Part shown: positions 10,997 to 20,878 of the stretch, piece by piece | Layout of the letters: the number at the start of each line of letters is the position of its first letter | Numbering within the stretch: position 1 is the first letter of the stretch | NCBI GenBank assembly: GCA_039720395.1 | Contig: CM077832.1 | Coordinates: 27,205,763 to 27,269,762, forward strand | Direction of reading: 5' to 3' | DNA: 64,000 bases | From: Liquidambar formosana | Lineage: Eukaryota > Streptophyta > Magnoliopsida > Saxifragales > Altingiaceae | The notes under the pieces: model-generated | Databases searched by the model: none | What the model was told of the DNA's origin: nothing | The model's input: the letters and a program-made list of their open reading frames with translations, nothing else | Position numbers and translations under genes: made by a program

Positions 10997-11124
10997 GGGA
11001 CCCCAATCCCCATTAGGAATGAGATTCCCGAATTCCATTAGAGGGTGTATGGAATTTGATAAAATAGTGGGAGGTACCATATGATTAAAGACCCGATCAT
11101 TATGGATTAAAAATGAAATCTGAT

Positions 11125-11149
11125 TTTCTGTTTAATTTTCTGTATGTAG
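11125..11149 (+). promoter_or_regulatory. Splice-acceptor-like site before gag
   Basis: A T-rich run ends in TGTATGTAG at 11149, ten bases before the gag ATG (11159). Together with the CTGTAAGT donor-like motif in the LTR (near 16371 in this element's LTR) it could define a leader intron. Copies B (AG at 44648-44649) and C (60534-60535) keep the site although their gag ATG is lost. Confidence 0.45.
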
Positions 11150-11158
11150 ATCACCGTA

Positions 11159-14100
11159 ATGGCTCACCACAACCCGTTATCCAACATTTTGGAAACCAAC
11201 CGTTTAACTGGACCTAATTATCTTGATTGGTTAAGGAATTTAAAAATCGTTTTGAATTCTGAAAATATTACCTATGCACTTCAAAGTCCACTTCCCAATG
11301 CTCCTACTGAGGCTGCAACTCGGCAAGAGAAAGATGCTTAGTAGAAGCGCATGGATGATGATCTTATGACGAGATGCTATATGATAGTGTCTCTAAGTCC
11401 TGAGCTTAAGAAGCAATATGAGTCCATGGGAAGTGCGGAGTCCATGGGAAGTGCACCCGAGATATTTATCCACATACAAGAGTTGTATGGCAAAGAGTTC
11501 TTGCTTGAATGTGATGAATGGGTTGAAGTTCCTGCTTCCAATTCTATGCTCAAGCCTAAAGGCAAGGGAATAAGAAAAGGTAAGAGTGCCCAAAGGAAGA
11601 GGAAAGGTAAAGGGATCTGTTTTTACTGCGGCAAAGATGGGCATTGGAAACGTAACTGCCAAGAGTATCTGGATACTCTAAAGAACCAACCTTCGGAAGG
11701 TATGGATTATGCTCTTATACTTGAGGCTAACATGAGTGTTAGCTCTGCTTCCACTTGGGTACTAGATTCTGGTGCGAGTTCTCATATTTGTAATTCCATG
11801 CAGGACCTAGTGGGAAGCAGAAGGCTTAGTAAAGGAGAAGTAACCCTACGAGTGGGAAATGGAGCAAACGTTGCTGCATTAGCCGTGGGGACTTGCTGCT
11901 TGACTTTGCCTAGTGGGAGTAGTTTAGAATTATCAGGCTGTCTTTATATTCCAGAAGTTATAAGAAACATTATTTCTATTTCAGTATTATCTAAACAAGG
12001 ATTTAGGTTTGTTTTTGAGGAGAATAAATGTTCTTTATTTAAAAATGAAGAGTTCATTACTTCTAGAGTTTATGTGAATGGCCTTTATTTTCTGAACTTT
12101 ATTGCAAATGTTAATTGCATAGAGCATGATAGTTCTAAATTGAATGCAAACAAACCTAAGAGAACAAGAGATGAAGAAAACTCCGCATATGACTGGCACT
12201 TGAGACTAGGTCATATCAGTGAGAATAGGATTAACAAGATGTGTAAGGATGGACAATTGGGTCCATTGGTTTCTATGCCCTTTCCAACTTGTGAATCTTG
12301 TTTACTAGGTAAAATGACCAAGTCACCTTTCACCGGTCACAGTGAGAGAGCGGCAGACATATTAAGATTAATACATAGTGATGTATGTGGTCCTATGAGC
12401 ATACATGTTCGTGGAGGTTTCTCTTACTTTATAACCTTTACCGATGATCATTCTAGGTATGGGTATGTGTACTTAATGAAGTACAAATCTGAAGCATTTG
12501 AAAAGTTCAAAGAATTCAGATATGAAGTAGAGAAACAAACTGGTAAAAGTATTAAAGCTCTTTGATCGGATCGAGGAGGAGAATATTTAACTGGTGAGTT
12601 TTTAGATCATCTTGTTCAAGCGGGCATTCTATCTCAATGGACACCTCCTGGAACACCACAGCTTAATGGTGTGTCAGAAAGGAGGAATAGAACCTTATTG
12701 GATATGGTTAGGTCCATGATGAGTTACACTGATTTACCATTGTCCTTCTGGGGACATGCCTTGGAAACTGCCGTGTACTTGTTGAACAGAGTCCCAACCA
12801 AATCTGTCCCTAAGACACCATATGAGATATGGAAAGGGAGAGCACCAAGCCTTAAACATATTAAGGTATGGGGTTGCACTGCATATGTAAAGACACATGA
12901 TGCAACCAAGTTAGAATCAAGATCAATTAAATGTAGGTTTGTGGGATATCCTAAAGAGAGTTTAGGATATTATTTCTATTATCCTGATGAACAAAAGGTG
13001 TTTGTTAGTAAGTTTGCAGTCTTTCTTGAAAAAGAGTTTATTCAAGAAGGAGGCAATAACAGGAAAATAGAACTCAAAGAATTGTCTGATGAGACACAAA
13101 CCGACAGTGATCCCACCCCTGTCCCTGATGAGACAGAACCCACTAATGTATCACAACCTCTCCGTAGATTGAGTAGGGTATCTGTTGCACCTGAGAGATA
13201 TGGATTTCTCAACCATAATGCAGAGGAATTGTTCCTTGGTGATAGAGAACACCCAGATGACCCTACTACTTATGGACAGGCGATTTCGGATATTGATTCG
13301 AACAAATGGCTGGAAGCTATGAAATCTGAAATGGACTCGATGTATTCCAACAAAGTCTGGACTTTAGTTGATGCACCAGAAGGTATAGTACCTATTGGTT
13401 GCAAATGGATCTTCAAAAGGAAGATAAGCTCAGATGGAAAGGTAGAGACCTACAAGGCTAGGCTAGTGGCAAAAGGTTACCGACAAAGACATGGTATTGA
13501 CTATGAGGAAACCTTTTCGCCAGTGGCTATGCTTAAGTCCATTAGGATCTTGTTAGCTATAGCTGTGCACTACGATTATGAGATATGGCAAATGGATGTA
13601 AAGACCGCTTTCCTTAATGGAAACATTGAGGAAGACCTTTATATGCAGCAACCTGAGGGTTTTACATCCAGTGGTGAGGACCACAAAGTGTGCAAGCTAC
13701 AGGGGTCCATTTATGGACTTAAACAAGCTTCTAGAAGCTGGAACATCCGATTCGATGAGGCAATCAAATCGTTTGGTTTCCTACAGAATATGGATGAACC
13801 ATGTGTGTACAAGAAAGTTAGTGGGAGTGCGATTACCTTCCTGGTCCTATATGTTGATGACATTTTACTTATCGGGAATAAAATAGAAATGTTATCAAAA
13901 GTGAAAGAGTGGCTTTCACAGAATTTCTCCATGAAAGATTTGGGAGAAGCATCCTATATTTTGGGAATAAAGGTCTATAGAGATAGATCTAAAAGGATGC
14001 TAGGTCTCTCCCAATCATTGTACATAGACAAAATATTGAAAAGGTTCAATTTAGAAGATTCCAAAAGAAGTCTAATTCCTGTTAGACATGGAATCAAGTT

Positions 14101-14836
14101 GTCGAAAAACATGGCACCTAAAACTCCAAAGGAGATTGTGTACATAAGGACGATTCCCTATGCTTCTGCAATAGGGAGTCTAATGTATGCCATGTTATGT
14201 ACAAGACCAGATATCACTTTTGGTGTAAGTGTTACAAGCAGATATCAGGCAGACCCAGGTGTGAAACACTGGGAAGCAGTCAAGGCTGTCCTTAAGTACT
14301 TAAGAAGAACTAAGGAACTTTTCCTTGTCTATGGAGGAAGAAATTTAGAAATGGTTGGTTATACGGATTCAGATTTTCAATCTGACGATGATGATAGGAA
14401 ATCAACATCGGGGTATGTTTTCACCTTGAATGGTGGAGCTGTAAGTTGGAGGAGCTGTAAATAGGATGTTACAGCGGACTCCACTACAGAGGCTGAGTAC
14501 ATTGCTACATCAGAGGCTGCAAAGGAAGCTGTTTGGATAAAGAAGTTCATTACTGAACTGGGAGTATTTCCTGCCATTGAGAAGCCCTTGCCATTGTTTT
14601 GTGACAACAACGGGGCTATTGCTCAAGCTAAGGAACCACGGTCTCATCAAAAGTCCAAACACATTGAGCGTCGATTCCATGTGATTAGAGAGATTATTGG
14701 AAGAGGTGATATTAGCATACAGAAGATTCACACAACAGAGAATGTAGCAGATCCCTTCACTAAAGCTATGACCCAAGAGCAGTTGGATCACCACAGACAG
14801 GAAATGGGTATTAGATACATTGTGGATTGGCTATAG
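11159..14836 (+). pseudogene. Copia gag-pol polyprotein, one frame with four stops
   Basis: This encodes the capsid, protease, integrase, reverse transcriptase and RNase H of a copia element, about 1,226 codons in a single frame with no frameshift. Visible motifs are: gag start MAHHNPLSNILETNRLTGPN; zinc knuckle CFYCGKDGHWKRNC (11618-11659); protease VLDSGASSH (near 11760); integrase HHCC with WHLRLGH and CESCLLGK (12196-12310), then catalytic D in HSDVCG, D in SDRGGEY and E in SERRN (12376, 12569, 12677); reverse transcriptase YVDD (13850-13861); and RNase H DSTTEAEY (14474 on). Stops lie at 11339-11344 (two in a row), 12563-12565 and 14462-14464. The gag is shorter than usual, because much of the region between ELYGKE and the zinc knuckle is missing. 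It also has an in-frame 18-bp duplication (ESMGSA twice). It ends 14 bp before the LTR. Confidence 0.95.
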
Positions 14837-14839
14837 TGC

Positions 14840-14850
14840 AAGTGGGAGAT
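14840..14850 (+). other. Polypurine tract of the coding copia
   Basis: AAGTGGGAGAT directly precedes the LTR and would prime plus-strand DNA synthesis. Confidence 0.85.
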
Positions 14851-16505
14851 TGTTAGAGTTATGCCCTAGAGCTAATCATAGAGATGATTGTTTAGGGATA
14901 AAGGAACAATCATTCGATTTCATTTATGTATGTCACATTTATTATTGATTTAATAAAAGGGCTTATTCTATTATGTTTGTATGCATTATTTATATTTACA
15001 TAATATGTCCAAGGAGTTAGAGTTGAGAATATTGAATTACAAAGAGTTGTAATTATGAGACTATAAATATATCTCTGTACTAAACTCCTAAATCATTCCT
15101 AGTTGAAGGTTCACTATGATGGACAGTAATGAACCATAGGACTAGCACTTGTTAGGTTGACTCTATAAGAGGATAGCTGGTCTCAAGCTATTTGTGTGGA
15201 GACACTACAACCAACAGGTGGGTGCCTGTTAATAGAATAGGTACACTGAATGTGACCAAAGATTTGAGATAAACTGAATGGAGTTTTAACCTGCCTGTCA
15301 ATCAGTTTCTCAATGTTATAGTGGTACAAGTAATCCTTAGACCTGAGACACCATAGTTACCTTATGCATGTAGCTTTAGAAGTTTGACAACACTAAGTGC
15401 AGATCCTATTCAAGGGTCTGTAAAGGTGTTCATTGGCCCTATTGCTATGTGTATGAAGGCATGTGAGTGATCAACAAGGAATCCATTACTCTCAGGAAAA
15501 AGGGAGAGAATGTCTCATATAGCATTCATAATATAACTCATTCAGTCCATGGCCATGGCATTGTGAATATGGAAAGGAGTTTCCATAAGTTCATCATTGA
15601 GTTGATATTTATGAATGAGTATAAAGTAATTGAACTAGGGACTTGACAGACTTCCATGTCCTATTAGTTCAATTGGAGACATTGTGTAAATGGAAGGATG
15701 CAATTGTAACCTACAAACTATAACAGAAGGGTTCTATGTTAGATCTTATTCACTTCATTAAGGACAACACCATGAACCATATGCTAGGTGTTATTCATGG
15801 TTAGTAGAAGCCCTAATTGATATAAGTGAGTTGTAATCAATTAGGGGATTGGAAGGAGTTCCAATCAGACCCTAAATGGAAAGAGTTCCATTGTGCACAC
15901 CTCGTGCTATTCCTACTACTTGATGATGTGAACCCAATGGGTCACACACTGATCATGCAAGATGAGCTTTAAAGTCTATGAGAGAAAGGGTATGAATGCA
16001 TAAAGAATAGTTCTTTGAGGCCTATTTATATTTGATATAATTTATAGGGGTTATTGTGCAATTTAGAGAAATTGCATCACACCCTAATAGGGTTTCCCCC
16101 TAGGGCCGGCCCCCCTTAGTGTGGACTATATAAGTCACACTATGATGTGTGACATCATCACAAGTTGAAATCCCTAAGGGGCTGGCCAGAATTTCCAGCC
16201 TCCCTCTCTCTCTCTCCTCTCTTCTCCTACACTAGCAACAAGAAGGAAAAGGTGGAAAGGACTTGAAGCTCTAGCTAGGTGTGGATACTGTTGGAGGCAG
16301 CACACTTGGGCTGCTCATTCACCGCTGTCCGGAATCAAAGCTTGGAGCAAAAAGGAGAAGACAAAAATTCTGTAAGTGTTCTAACCCTCTTCATAGTTAG
16401 GGTTTGATTTTGTATATACATAGTTAGATTCATGGGCTGTGGAATCAAAGGGAAAAATTTTTATATTCCGCACTTCTATTCTTCCCTCTTGTATGATTCC
16501 CAACA
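14851..16505 (+). repeat. 3' LTR of the coding copia
   Basis: The LTR is 1,655 bp, from TGTTAGAGTTATGCCC to ATTCCCAACA. Its TATA box CTATATAAG (16126-16134) is followed at once by the dyad GTCACAC/GTGTGAC (16134-16153). A CT-rich run (about 16200-16225) and the donor-like CTGTAAGT (near 16371) lie downstream. It is more diverged from the LTRs of B and C than they are from each other. Confidence 0.95.
16126..16153 (+). promoter_or_regulatory. LTR TATA box with adjoining dyad
   Basis: TATATAA is followed by GTCACAC and, six bases on, GTGTGAC. Equivalent positions in the other copia LTRs keep a dyad with a different sequence or spacing (18527-18544; 28986-29001; about 40815; about 48855; about 56702). 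Confidence 0.6.
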
Positions 16506-16665
16506 AATGGTTCCCGTGAACCATTTAGAGATGTAGAAAAGCTTATGTAAGCTTAGAACGACTCTCGTGAGCCAAGATAGGATGTAAATGGTTCTTGTGA
16601 ACCATTTAGAGATGTAGAAAAGCTTATATAAGCTTAGAACGACTCTCATGAGTCGAGATAGGGTA
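16506..16665. repeat. Right part of the Z tandem array
   Basis: Two units with an 81-bp period (AATGG at 16506 and 16587) continue the array that stops at 8036. The right-hand TSD copy is 16506-16510. Confidence 0.85.
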
Positions 16666-16928
16666 AGGCGATACTTCTTGTGAATTATATCAGAAGGCTG
16701 AAAACATATTAATGCACTTTTCGTGATCATGATTTAAAGTTTTATGATATGTTCATTATTGTTCCTCTTTCTTTTCTGTCTTTGCTTTATTCTTTCTTTC
16801 ACTCATCTATCTATTAACATGCTCTAATATGCTTCATGATATGTCTGTTCATTTGCTCAGCTTTTGCTTTACTTTGCTTTGAGTCTTGAGTCTGATGCTT
16901 TGAATTTCTATGGTTTTGCTTTTTTGTA
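16666..16928 (+). other. Intron-like spacer before the PMD exon
   Basis: The stretch is T-rich and ends TTTTTTGTAG at 16930, a good plant splice acceptor just before the first recognisable antisense-gene exon. There is no other feature. Confidence 0.4.
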
Positions 16929-16930
16929 GA

Positions 16931-17244
16931 ATCTTTATGGCTTCTGTTAGAGGAGCTAGTAGAGACAACCCTAGATGTGGTCTGCCTAAGCGCCACCCTT
17001 TTAGTGCTCGGAGCGGTATTGTGATCGACGAGGCTGCAGCTGTAGCCTATGCTGAGGCAGAGGCTCGAGGCGCGGAGCCTGAGTTCAAGGTTGCAGGAGC
17101 TGGGCCCGAGACGGAGGCCACTAAGATGGGCCATGATGAGGAGGACTTGGCTGGGATCATGGAAGGCCAAGGTGTGACCAAGGGTTAGCGATGCAAGCCA
17201 AAGTTGCCTCCTATTACTGGTGGGGCTAATCATAGGAAGCCCAC
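16931..17244 (+). pseudogene. PMD-like antisense pseudogene, N-terminal exon
   Basis: An ATG at 16937 opens a frame (MASVRGASRDNPRCGLPK...) of about 84 codons, rich in Ala, Glu and Gly, up to a TAG at 17186-17188; similar residues continue beyond it. It follows an intron-like acceptor and is cut at 17244 by a solo copia LTR (TSD CCCAC). By itself it has no diagnostic motif. Its assignment comes from being in line with the better exons at 19131-20877 once the solo LTR is ignored. The strand is opposite to element Z, as expected for the extra antisense gene of Tat elements. Confidence 0.5.
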
Positions 17245-18902
17245 TGTTAGGATTATGCCCTAGAGCCAATCATAGAGATGATTGTTTAGGGATTAGGAAC
17301 AATCATTTGATTTCATTTATGTATGTCACATTTATTATTGATTTAATAAAAGGGCTTATTCTATTATGTTTATATGCATCATTTATATTTACATAATATG
17401 TCCATGGAGTTAGAGTTGAGAATATGGAATTACAAAGAGTTGTAATTTTGAGACTATAGATATATCTCTGTACTAAACTCCTAAAGCATTCCTAGTTGAA
17501 GGTTCACTATGATGGACAGTAATGAACCATAGGACTAGCACTTGTTAGGTTGACTCTATAGGAGGATAGCTAGTCTCAAGCTATTTGTGTGGAGACACTA
17601 CAACCAACAAGTGGGTGCCTATTACGAGAATAGGTACACTGAATGTGACCAAAGATATGAGATAAACTGAATGGAGTTTTATCCTGCCTGTCAATCAGTT
17701 TCTCATTGTTATAGTGGTACAAGTAATCCTTAGACCTGAGACGCCATAGTTGTCTTATGCATGTAGCTTTAGAAGTTTGATAACACTAAGTGCTAATCCT
17801 ATTCAGGGGTTTGCAAAGGTGTTCATTGGCCCTACTGCTATGTGTATGAAGGCATGTGAGTGATCAACAAGGGATCCATCACTCTCAGGAAAAAGAGAGA
17901 GAATGTCTCATATAGCATTCATAATATAACTCATTAAATCCATGGCCATGGTAGGATGAATATGAAAAGAGTTTCATGAGTTCATCAATGAGTTGATATC
18001 TATGAATGAGTATAAAGTAATTGAACTAGGGACTTGACAGACTTCCATGTCCTATTAGTTTAATTGGAGACATTGTGTTGAAGGAAGGATGCAATTGTAA
18101 CCTATAAACTATAACAGAAGGGTTCTTTGTAAATGACTATTCACCTCATTAAGGACCACACCATGAGCCATATGCTAGGTGTTACTCATGGTTAGTAGAA
18201 GCCCTAATTGATATAAGTGAGTTATAATCAATTAGGGAATTGGAAGGAGTTCCAATTAGACCCTAAATGGAAAGAGTTCCATTGTGCACACCTTGTGCTA
18301 TTCCTACTACTTAATGATGTGAACCCAATGGGTCACACACTGATCATGCAAGAAGAGCTTTAAAGTCTATGAGAGAAAGGGTTTTAGTGAATAAAGAATA
18401 GTTCTTTATGGGCCTATTTGTATTTGATACAAATAATAGGGGTTAATGTGCAATTAAGAGTAATTACACATAACCCTATTAGGGTTTCTTCCCCATGGCC
18501 AGCCCCCTTTAGTGGGCTGCCTATATAAGTCACACTTATGTGTGACATGGCATAAGAGGCTTGCACAATAAACCCTAGCCGTCCAGCCCCTTGGAGGCTC
18601 TCTTCTCTCTCTCTCTCTTCTCCACTTCTAGCAACAACAAGGAAGAAGAAAGAAAAGGCTTGAAGCTCTAGCTAGGTGTGGATACCGTTGGAGGCAGCAC
18701 ACTTGGGCTGCTCATTCACCGCTGTCCGGATTCAAAGCTTGGAGCAAAAAGGAGAAGACATTAAAACTGTAAGTGTTCTAACCCTCTTCGTAGTTAGGGT
18801 TTGATTTTGTGTTATGCATAGTTAGATTCATGGGATTGGGAATCGTAGGAAAAATTTTTATATTCCGCACTTCGATTTTTCCTTCTTGTTCGATTCCCAA
18901 CA
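17245..18902 (+). mobile_element. Solo copia LTR
   Basis: A complete 1,658-bp LTR (TGTTAGGATT...CCCAACA) with TSD CCCAC on both sides (17240-17244, 18903-18907) and no internal region. It was formed by recombination between the two LTRs of a former element. The TATA box is near 18522 and the dyad GTCACAC-TTAT-GTGTGAC at 18527-18544. Confidence 0.96.
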
Positions 18903-18907
18903 CCCAC

Positions 18908-20878
18908 TACTAAAGAGAGAGCTCAAGCTTGGGTAGCTGATACCGAGCTATTAAGGGGTTTGTCGACCCACCCTTTGATGTACGCCTGTATCGAGACGAT
19001 GATTGATTTCTTTTGCACTTCTGTCTTTGTTTCTTTCTTCATTTCTACTTGTTTTGTCGTTCATTTCCTTTTAAAGTATCTTGACAAGCTTCTTTCCTGC
19101 TTCTTTTCTCTCTTTTTTTTTGCAGAGTCCAGCTGAGTGGAACCTCACTTTTAGAAATGCATAGCACACCACCGTCGAGTTGGCTAGGAAGGCCAACCCG
19201 ACTTTGCGAGCTTGGTTGGCGGAGGCAAGCTTTGGAGCCTTCATGACCATCGACGCCTTTAGGATGAGGCATAAGTTTATCCACGCTTTGGCTAGGAGGT
19301 GGTTTCCTACCACCAACTTTGTCCACTTGCGGCAGTTTGAGTTGACATTGACCCTGTTGGATTGGACGATGATTATAGTGATTCAGTTTAGTGGGGCCTT
19401 CCTTCCAAGGCACCATGTGAAATTACCGGAGGTGATCTAGATACTGGATATTGTTCCTATAGGGACCTTCAAAGTCCTGTATCAGGCTAAGTGACCTATG
19501 GAGTGGCAGGGATGAACACGACGACTTCGCTGTAGATTTTGGCGACTAGAAAGAGATCATGTTTTGTTGCTTGTTTGTCTATTTCATCACCAGTGCTTCT
19601 TCCCTAATAGTATCTCCTCCGTCGCTTTTGAATTTGTGGTGCTGACGGAGCACCAAGAGAAGCTAGGGACCTATGACTGGGGGTCTATGACCTTCGCTGC
19701 CTTCTTGAAGGGTATGCGAAGGAAGGCCTCTGGTGAGATCGGCTCCTTCTCGGGTTTCTACCCATGTCTTCAAGTACTTTCTCTATTCTTTGAAGTTTTC
19801 CATTTTCAATTCTATTCATGCTTGTTTTATTTCCTGTCTTGCTAGTAATTCTAATGCATGTTCTGTTTTATAACAGATGTGGGCTTTCGAGCACATTCCT
19901 CCCTTCTGTCTATTGACTGCCATTACTGATGCCTTCCCCCGTGGGTGGCACTGGGATCCTCACACCCAGGTCATTAGGTGGCCTTCACTGACTTCCTGAC
20001 AGCTCGCCTGCAGCTAGAGTGCCTCACGATCGACTAAGTGAGTTATGGTTTTTGATTTCTGAGATTATTGACATATGTGCATAGCTAGTAGTTGTTGACT
20101 TCTGTGGTTTTGTTTCTCAGACCACGTTCTAGCCCAACCTTGACAGTGAGCATTTCAGGCGCGACGAGGTAGTAGATGCGAAGGGTCAGTCGTCGCATCG
20201 CATCTCCCTTTGAGGTTGGGACACTTGGGAGATGTACATGGGCAAGCGGGCTCACTGTCAGCTGACTAGGGAGGTTAGGATCTCGTTGTTGCCTCCCAAG
20301 GTCCAATTCAGGATTCTCGACACCTTCTTTAGGGTGATCGAGGACGTGGCTCAATACTTGGGCAAGGCCAATGACAGCTAGTATACTTGGTTCGCCTCTC
20401 AATCCATCGGCTTTATCATGCCTACCATGCCTATGATTGGTGGCGTGTCTTTCGGCGGCGACATGCTGCGCTACTAGCTGGTGAGTTTCTATAACTCTTT
20501 TTGCTTTCCATATCATGCTTTTGTCTTTTTCTTTTGACGAATTTGAACTCGATCTTCTATCTTGATAGTTTGTGCCTGCTTGGACCTAATTGTGGTGAAC
20601 CAAGCAGATCACGAGGCGATGACTCATCGCCTTAAGGTCCTGGAGTGAGACTGCGCTTACCATGTGCAGCGTTATCTGAGTCTCTCTTTCTCTTTTTCTT
20701 TTTCACTTTTCTTGCTATTCTTTTTCTGTTGCTTATCAAATTCTTTCATCAGTTGACTGTGGAAGCAAAGCTCCAGGAGCTTAGGCAGCCTCAGGTAAGG
20801 GCCAGTGATGAGAACTCGGGGATTGCGGCTAATACAAAGACGGTCCTAGACTCTACCCCAGTTGTAGAGGACACCTAA
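18908..20878 (+). pseudogene. PMD-like antisense pseudogene, central exons
   Basis: Several exon-like blocks are separated by T-rich introns ending in CAG/TAG. They are about 18908-19010; 19127-19545 (contains ELARKANPTLRAWLAEASFG, then a stretch of LTLLDW and LPRHH); 19620-19770 (EKLGTYDWGSMTFAAFL); 19878-20036 (MWAFEHIPPFCLLTAITDAF); 20121-20480 (SIGFIMPTMPMIGGVSFGGD); 20570-20680; and 20751-20877. The order 'His-rich segment, YDWG, WAFEHIP' is characteristic of the plant mobile domain (PMD/MAIN-like) family, which occurs both as host genes and inside transposons. Almost every in-frame stop falls where TGG, CAG or CGA would be expected. The gene is cut at 20878 by element Y. Confidence 0.7.

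Larger units (their letters stand above)
8146..11158 (+). other. Long untranslated leader of the coding copia
   Basis: About 3.0 kb lie between the primer binding site and the gag ATG. No long reading frame is present. The leader contains two 27-nt near-perfect palindromes (9252-9278, 9441-9467), many AAACCCTAA/TTTAGGG blocks, four stem-loops (10670-10996) and a splice-acceptor-like end (11148-11149). Copies B and C keep the same leader order and carry an extra segment of about 0.4 kb near its start. Confidence 0.85.
8037..16505 (+). mobile_element. Coding Ty1/copia element, 5' LTR missing
   Basis: The element runs from an abnormal left end (8037) to the end of its only LTR (16505), and is flanked by the 5-bp TSD AATGG (8032-8036 and 16506-16510). 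The order is a chimeric cap (8037-8133), primer binding site, 3-kb leader, gag-pol in one frame with four stops, polypurine tract and 3' LTR. The TATGCCCTAGAG near the LTR start, the long leader and the single reading frame recall the Angela/BARE lineage of copia. It is the only copy in the window with recognisable full pol and is the nearest thing here to a helper for the non-autonomous copies, though its stops make it inactive now. Confidence 0.9.

Noticed and set aside
12671..14464. Intact independent pol gene
   Set aside because: It is the middle part of a single gag-pol frame broken by stops on both sides; it begins inside the integrase.
16814..17269. 151-codon minus-strand frame
   Set aside because: Shadow of the plus-strand PMD exon, and it runs into the solo LTR.
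20085..20516. 143-codon minus-strand frame
   Set aside because: Shadow of the plus-strand PMD-like exon, whose motifs are recognisable only on the plus strand.
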